Source: an uncultured Bacteroides sp. (GTDB lineage: Bacteria; Bacteroidota; Bacteroidia; Bacteroidales; Bacteroidaceae). From it: DNA of 7,126 nucleotides. The notes beneath the pieces were generated by a model. That model was not told the DNA's origin, did no database searches, and saw only the letters and a program-made list of their open reading frames with translations. The position numbers and the translations under genes were made by a program. The stretch is from contig CABROZ010000112.1 of assembly GCA_902472795.1 (NCBI GenBank), positions 1 to 7,126 of the forward strand. Direction: 5' to 3'. Below are positions 5,765 through 7,126 of the stretch, one piece after another. How positions within the stretch are numbered: the stretch's first letter is position 1; every line of letters starts with the position of its first letter.

Positions 5765-5901
5765 CCCCCCTGCCTGAACGGCTTCTGAAGGGGGATGGAG
5801 GGGAGATGTACCTACCTGCCGGCGGTGTTGTCCGGATGGTAATGGATACTGACAAACGGAAGATTCTTCGGCAAAACGCTTCCTATGTCCGAAAGTTATG
5901 C

Positions 5902-5909
5902 TATTTTTG
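5902..5909 (+). promoter_or_regulatory. Probable -7 element of the HTH regulator gene
   Basis: TATTTTTG at 5902-5909 matches the Bacteroides -7 consensus TAnnTTTG, 22 bp before the ATG at 5932. The position 20 nt upstream reads CTT rather than TTG, so the -33 element is weak. Transcription would start near 5916-5918, giving a leader of about 15 nt. Confidence 0.55.
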
Positions 5910-5931
5910 TCTGATAAAATGAAATGCACAC

Positions 5932-6918
5932 ATGCTGATACGATACCTTAAATATGTTTTTGTGCTCGCCCTGATAGCGGGACTGGCAGGCTGTGCCAAG
6001 CCGGCCAACGAAATCATGCTGAAATACGAACAGACCCTTTGCCGTGCCGACTCGCTGGCGCAGGCCGGAACCATGGACAGTGCGCAGGCTGTCGGCCAGA
6101 TAGCCGAACTGCACCGGGCCTACAACCGGAGCAAGGAGGCTACGCGCGGAAAGCGTGTCCGCGTGGCTCCGTCCGACGGAAAGACGCAACTCATTTCGTA
6201 CTCGCTGACCTTCCTGCTGATACTGGCCCTGATATGGATAAACGTGATGGTGGAACGCCACCTGAAGGACCGGAAATATCGCCGCTACATGGTGCGCCTG
6301 AACGAGAACGAGAACAGTCTGCACAGCATCGAGCGCGAAATGGCCGAACTGGAAGCCTGTCTGGCCGACATGCCCCTGACCGACGAGATGCGCGAGGACA
6401 TCGAGACCGCCCTGAAGAGCCTGATGAAGCGCAACGACGAGCTGCGCGACGAGAACGAGGGGCTGCACGTCCGGCTGAAGGCTTTCGAAAACCGCCCCTT
6501 GCCGCCCGACCTGGAACTGCTGAAGACACAGGGCGACCGCCTGCGCCGCCTCGACGACCAGGTGCAGTCGCTTTCGTCCACGCTGGTGGCGAACGACGAG
6601 GTGGTGGCACGCCTGCACGATGCTCCCCGTTTTCTGACCGATGCCGATTGGGACTATCTGCGCCGCCTGGCCGACCGTGTGTATGGCGGTTTCACCACCC
6701 GCCTGCTGCAACGTTTCCCCATGCTGACGCCTGCCGACCAGCAGCTCTGTCTGCTCATCCGCCTGCGTTTCGGCAATGCGCAGGTGGCTTCGTTCATAGC
6801 CGTTTCTCCGTCGTCCGTTTCGCAGCAGAAGTTCCGTTTGAAGAAACGCCTGTTGCAGGCGGATGCCGACCTGTTCGGCCGTGGCGAGACGCTGGATATG
6901 GTGATTTGTGGGGTGTAA
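5932..6918 (+). CDS. Predicted membrane-anchored regulator: lipobox, TM helix, coiled coil, C-terminal LuxR-like HTH
   Basis: A 328-residue protein with an unusual layered design. Residues 1-20 form a signal sequence ending in a lipobox LAGC, with C21 as the likely acylated residue. Residues 22-85 are a short, probably periplasmic segment. Residues 86-107 (LTFLLILALIWINV in the core) form a transmembrane helix followed by basic residues (ERHLKDRKYRR), consistent with a cytoplasmic C-terminus. Residues 121-225 are charged and heptad-like, rich in Glu/Arg/Leu, and probably coiled coil. Residues 265-308 (LTPADQQLCLLIRLRF, then NAQVASFIAVSPSSVSQQ and KFRLKKRL) match the HTH that ends many Bacteroides TPR-containing membrane regulators, but no TPR repeats are seen here. 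The role is inferred to be DNA binding or signal transduction at the membrane; the target is unknown. The coding DNA is clearly GC-richer than rpsB and tsf. Confidence 0.8.
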   Translation: MLIRYLKYVFVLALIAGLAGCAKPANEIMLKYEQTLCRADSLAQAGTMDSAQAVGQIAELHRAYNRSKEATRGKRVRVAPSDGKTQLISYSLTFLLILALIWINVMVERHLKDRKYRRYMVRLNENENSLHSIEREMAELEACLADMPLTDEMREDIETALKSLMKRNDELRDENEGLHVRLKAFENRPLPPDLELLKTQGDRLRRLDDQVQSLSSTLVANDEVVARLHDAPRFLTDADWDYLRRLADRVYGGFTTRLLQRFPMLTPADQQLCLLIRLRFGNAQVASFIAVSPSSVSQQKFRLKKRLLQADADLFGRGETLDMVICGV

Positions 6919-6961
6919 GGGCATCCGCAGAGAGGTACCGTATGTTGTGCCCGCTACTGGT

Positions 6962-6985
6962 AGAGACGCAAAATTTTGCGTCTCT
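6962..6985. repeat. Perfect 24-bp palindrome, copy 1
   Basis: The half-site AGAGACGCAAAA (6962-6973) is followed immediately by its exact reverse complement (6974-6985). It sits 43 nt after the stop of the regulator gene. The RNA would fold into a GC/AT stem with an AAAA/TTTT apex. No T-tract follows on either side, so it is not a canonical terminator, but it could protect the 3' end of the mRNA. From memory, similar GTAGAGACGC palindromes are dispersed in Bacteroidetes genomes. Confidence 0.9.
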
Positions 6986-7025
6986 GTATGCATTATGCCT
7001 ATTCCACTACTTCTGTATGCATAAT
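6983..7025. repeat. Short direct and inverted repeats between the palindromes
   Basis: TCTGTATGCAT occurs at 6983-6993 and again at 7012-7022. In addition ATTATGC (6992-6998) and GCATAAT (7019-7025) form an inverted pair with a 20-nt loop. The first direct copy overlaps the end of palindrome copy 1. These may be traces of a local duplication during insertion of the palindromic element. Confidence 0.55.
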
Positions 7026-7037
7026 TAGCACACATGC

Positions 7038-7067
7038 TTGTGTCTATATATTATTCGTATAATCTTG
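7038..7067 (+). promoter_or_regulatory. Weak candidate promoter reading out of the window
   Basis: TTG at 7038-7040, 19 nt, then TAATCTTG at 7060-7067 (one mismatch to TAnnTTTG). The -33 overlaps a small inverted repeat, ACACA (7030-7034) and TGTGT (7039-7043). If real, it would drive a gene to the right of the window and place palindrome copy 2 in the leader of that mRNA. Confidence 0.25.
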
Positions 7068-7091
7068 CCCTCGGTTTACATCCCGCCGGTG

Positions 7092-7119
7092 GTAGAGACG
7101 CAAAATTTTGCGTCTCTAC
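7092..7119. repeat. Perfect 28-bp palindrome, copy 2
   Basis: This is the same 24-bp core as copy 1 (here 7094-7117), extended by GT on the left and AC on the right, so each half is GTAGAGACGCAAAA or its complement. The centres of the two copies are 132 bp apart. Copy 1 shares the left GGT flank but has lost the matching right flank, suggesting the longer form is the complete element. Confidence 0.9.
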
Positions 7120-7126
7120 ATGCGCT

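Larger units (their letters stand above)
5620..5931. other. 312-bp intergenic region with tandem repeat and regulator promoter
   Basis: No convincing gene is seen. The region holds a short hairpin-forming stretch (CGGC/GCCG around 5654-5665), the 22-bp tandem repeat array and a C-rich/G-rich inverted pair. In the last, CCCCCT at 5766-5771 pairs with AGGGGG at 5789-5794, with an inner GCC/GGC at 5772-5774 and 5780-5782. The promoter of the downstream regulator is at its right end. A 71-codon minus-strand frame (5714-5929) crosses the repeats and the promoter and is probably chance. Confidence 0.6.

Noticed and set aside
6039..7028. 329-codon open frame on the plus strand, frame-shifted inside the regulator gene
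   Set aside because: The translation is low-complexity Arg/Pro/Gly/Ala with no recognisable motif and it runs through a non-coding palindrome. It is a consequence of high GC.
5896..7035. 379-codon open frame on the minus strand
   Set aside because: It lies antisense to the HTH regulator, is rich in His/Gln/Val as expected of a reverse-frame shadow of GC-rich DNA, and runs through the promoter and palindrome copy 1. The + strand product has a coherent domain layout.
7034..7126. Frame starting ATGCTTGTG and open to the window edge
   Set aside because: It is only 31 codons, passes through palindrome copy 2 and gives no recognisable protein. The shared 11-bp GCACACATGCT with the regulator start (5926-5936) is within chance expectation for a 7-kb window.

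Overview
The window looks like chromosomal core DNA from a Bacteroidales bacterium, most likely Bacteroides or a close relative. The evidence is the sequence of ribosomal protein S2, EF-Ts and Rex, the repeated occurrence of the Bacteroides-type promoter (-7 TAnnTTTG, in three cases with TTG exactly 20 nt upstream), mostly absent Shine-Dalgarno sequences, and a membrane-anchored regulator with a C-terminal helix-turn-helix typical of this group. This assignment rests on recollection of the families; no search was run.

Layout. Positions 1-1964 (+) hold a translation block: the 3' part of rpsB, an intergenic hairpin built of 7-bp repeats, tsf, and a strong intrinsic terminator. Positions 1963-2310 (-) hold a convergent SUI1/YciH-type gene whose stop codon lies in the T-tract of the tsf terminator. 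From an intergenic promoter region, rex runs on the + strand at 2478, followed after 3 nt by a FAHD1-like hydrolase/decarboxylase gene and then by ispF; these three look like one operon (2478-4313). A convergent minus-strand gene (4333-5181) encodes a protein with an ExoX-C-like motif and no nuclease domain. It shares a 147-bp divergent promoter region with a small unknown gene (5329-5619, +).

The right end is more accessory in character. A 312-bp gap (5620-5931) carries a 22-bp tandem repeat. It is followed by a gene for a predicted lipoprotein/transmembrane/coiled-coil/HTH regulator (5932-6918), in visibly GC-richer DNA than rpsB. The last 208 bases contain two copies of a perfect palindrome with half-site AGAGACGCAAAA.

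How the genes fit together: S2 and EF-Ts serve the ribosome and elongation, and the SUI1 protein probably acts in initiation. Rex senses NADH/NAD+ and may tie its downstream partners (a probable oxaloacetate/acylpyruvate enzyme and the MEP-pathway enzyme IspF) to redox state, although no Rex operator was identified. I found no clear defence system, CRISPR, transposase, tRNA or rRNA. The most unusual items are the ExoX-C/OB-like orphan protein, the lipobox-plus-TM regulator, and the three families of non-coding repeats.
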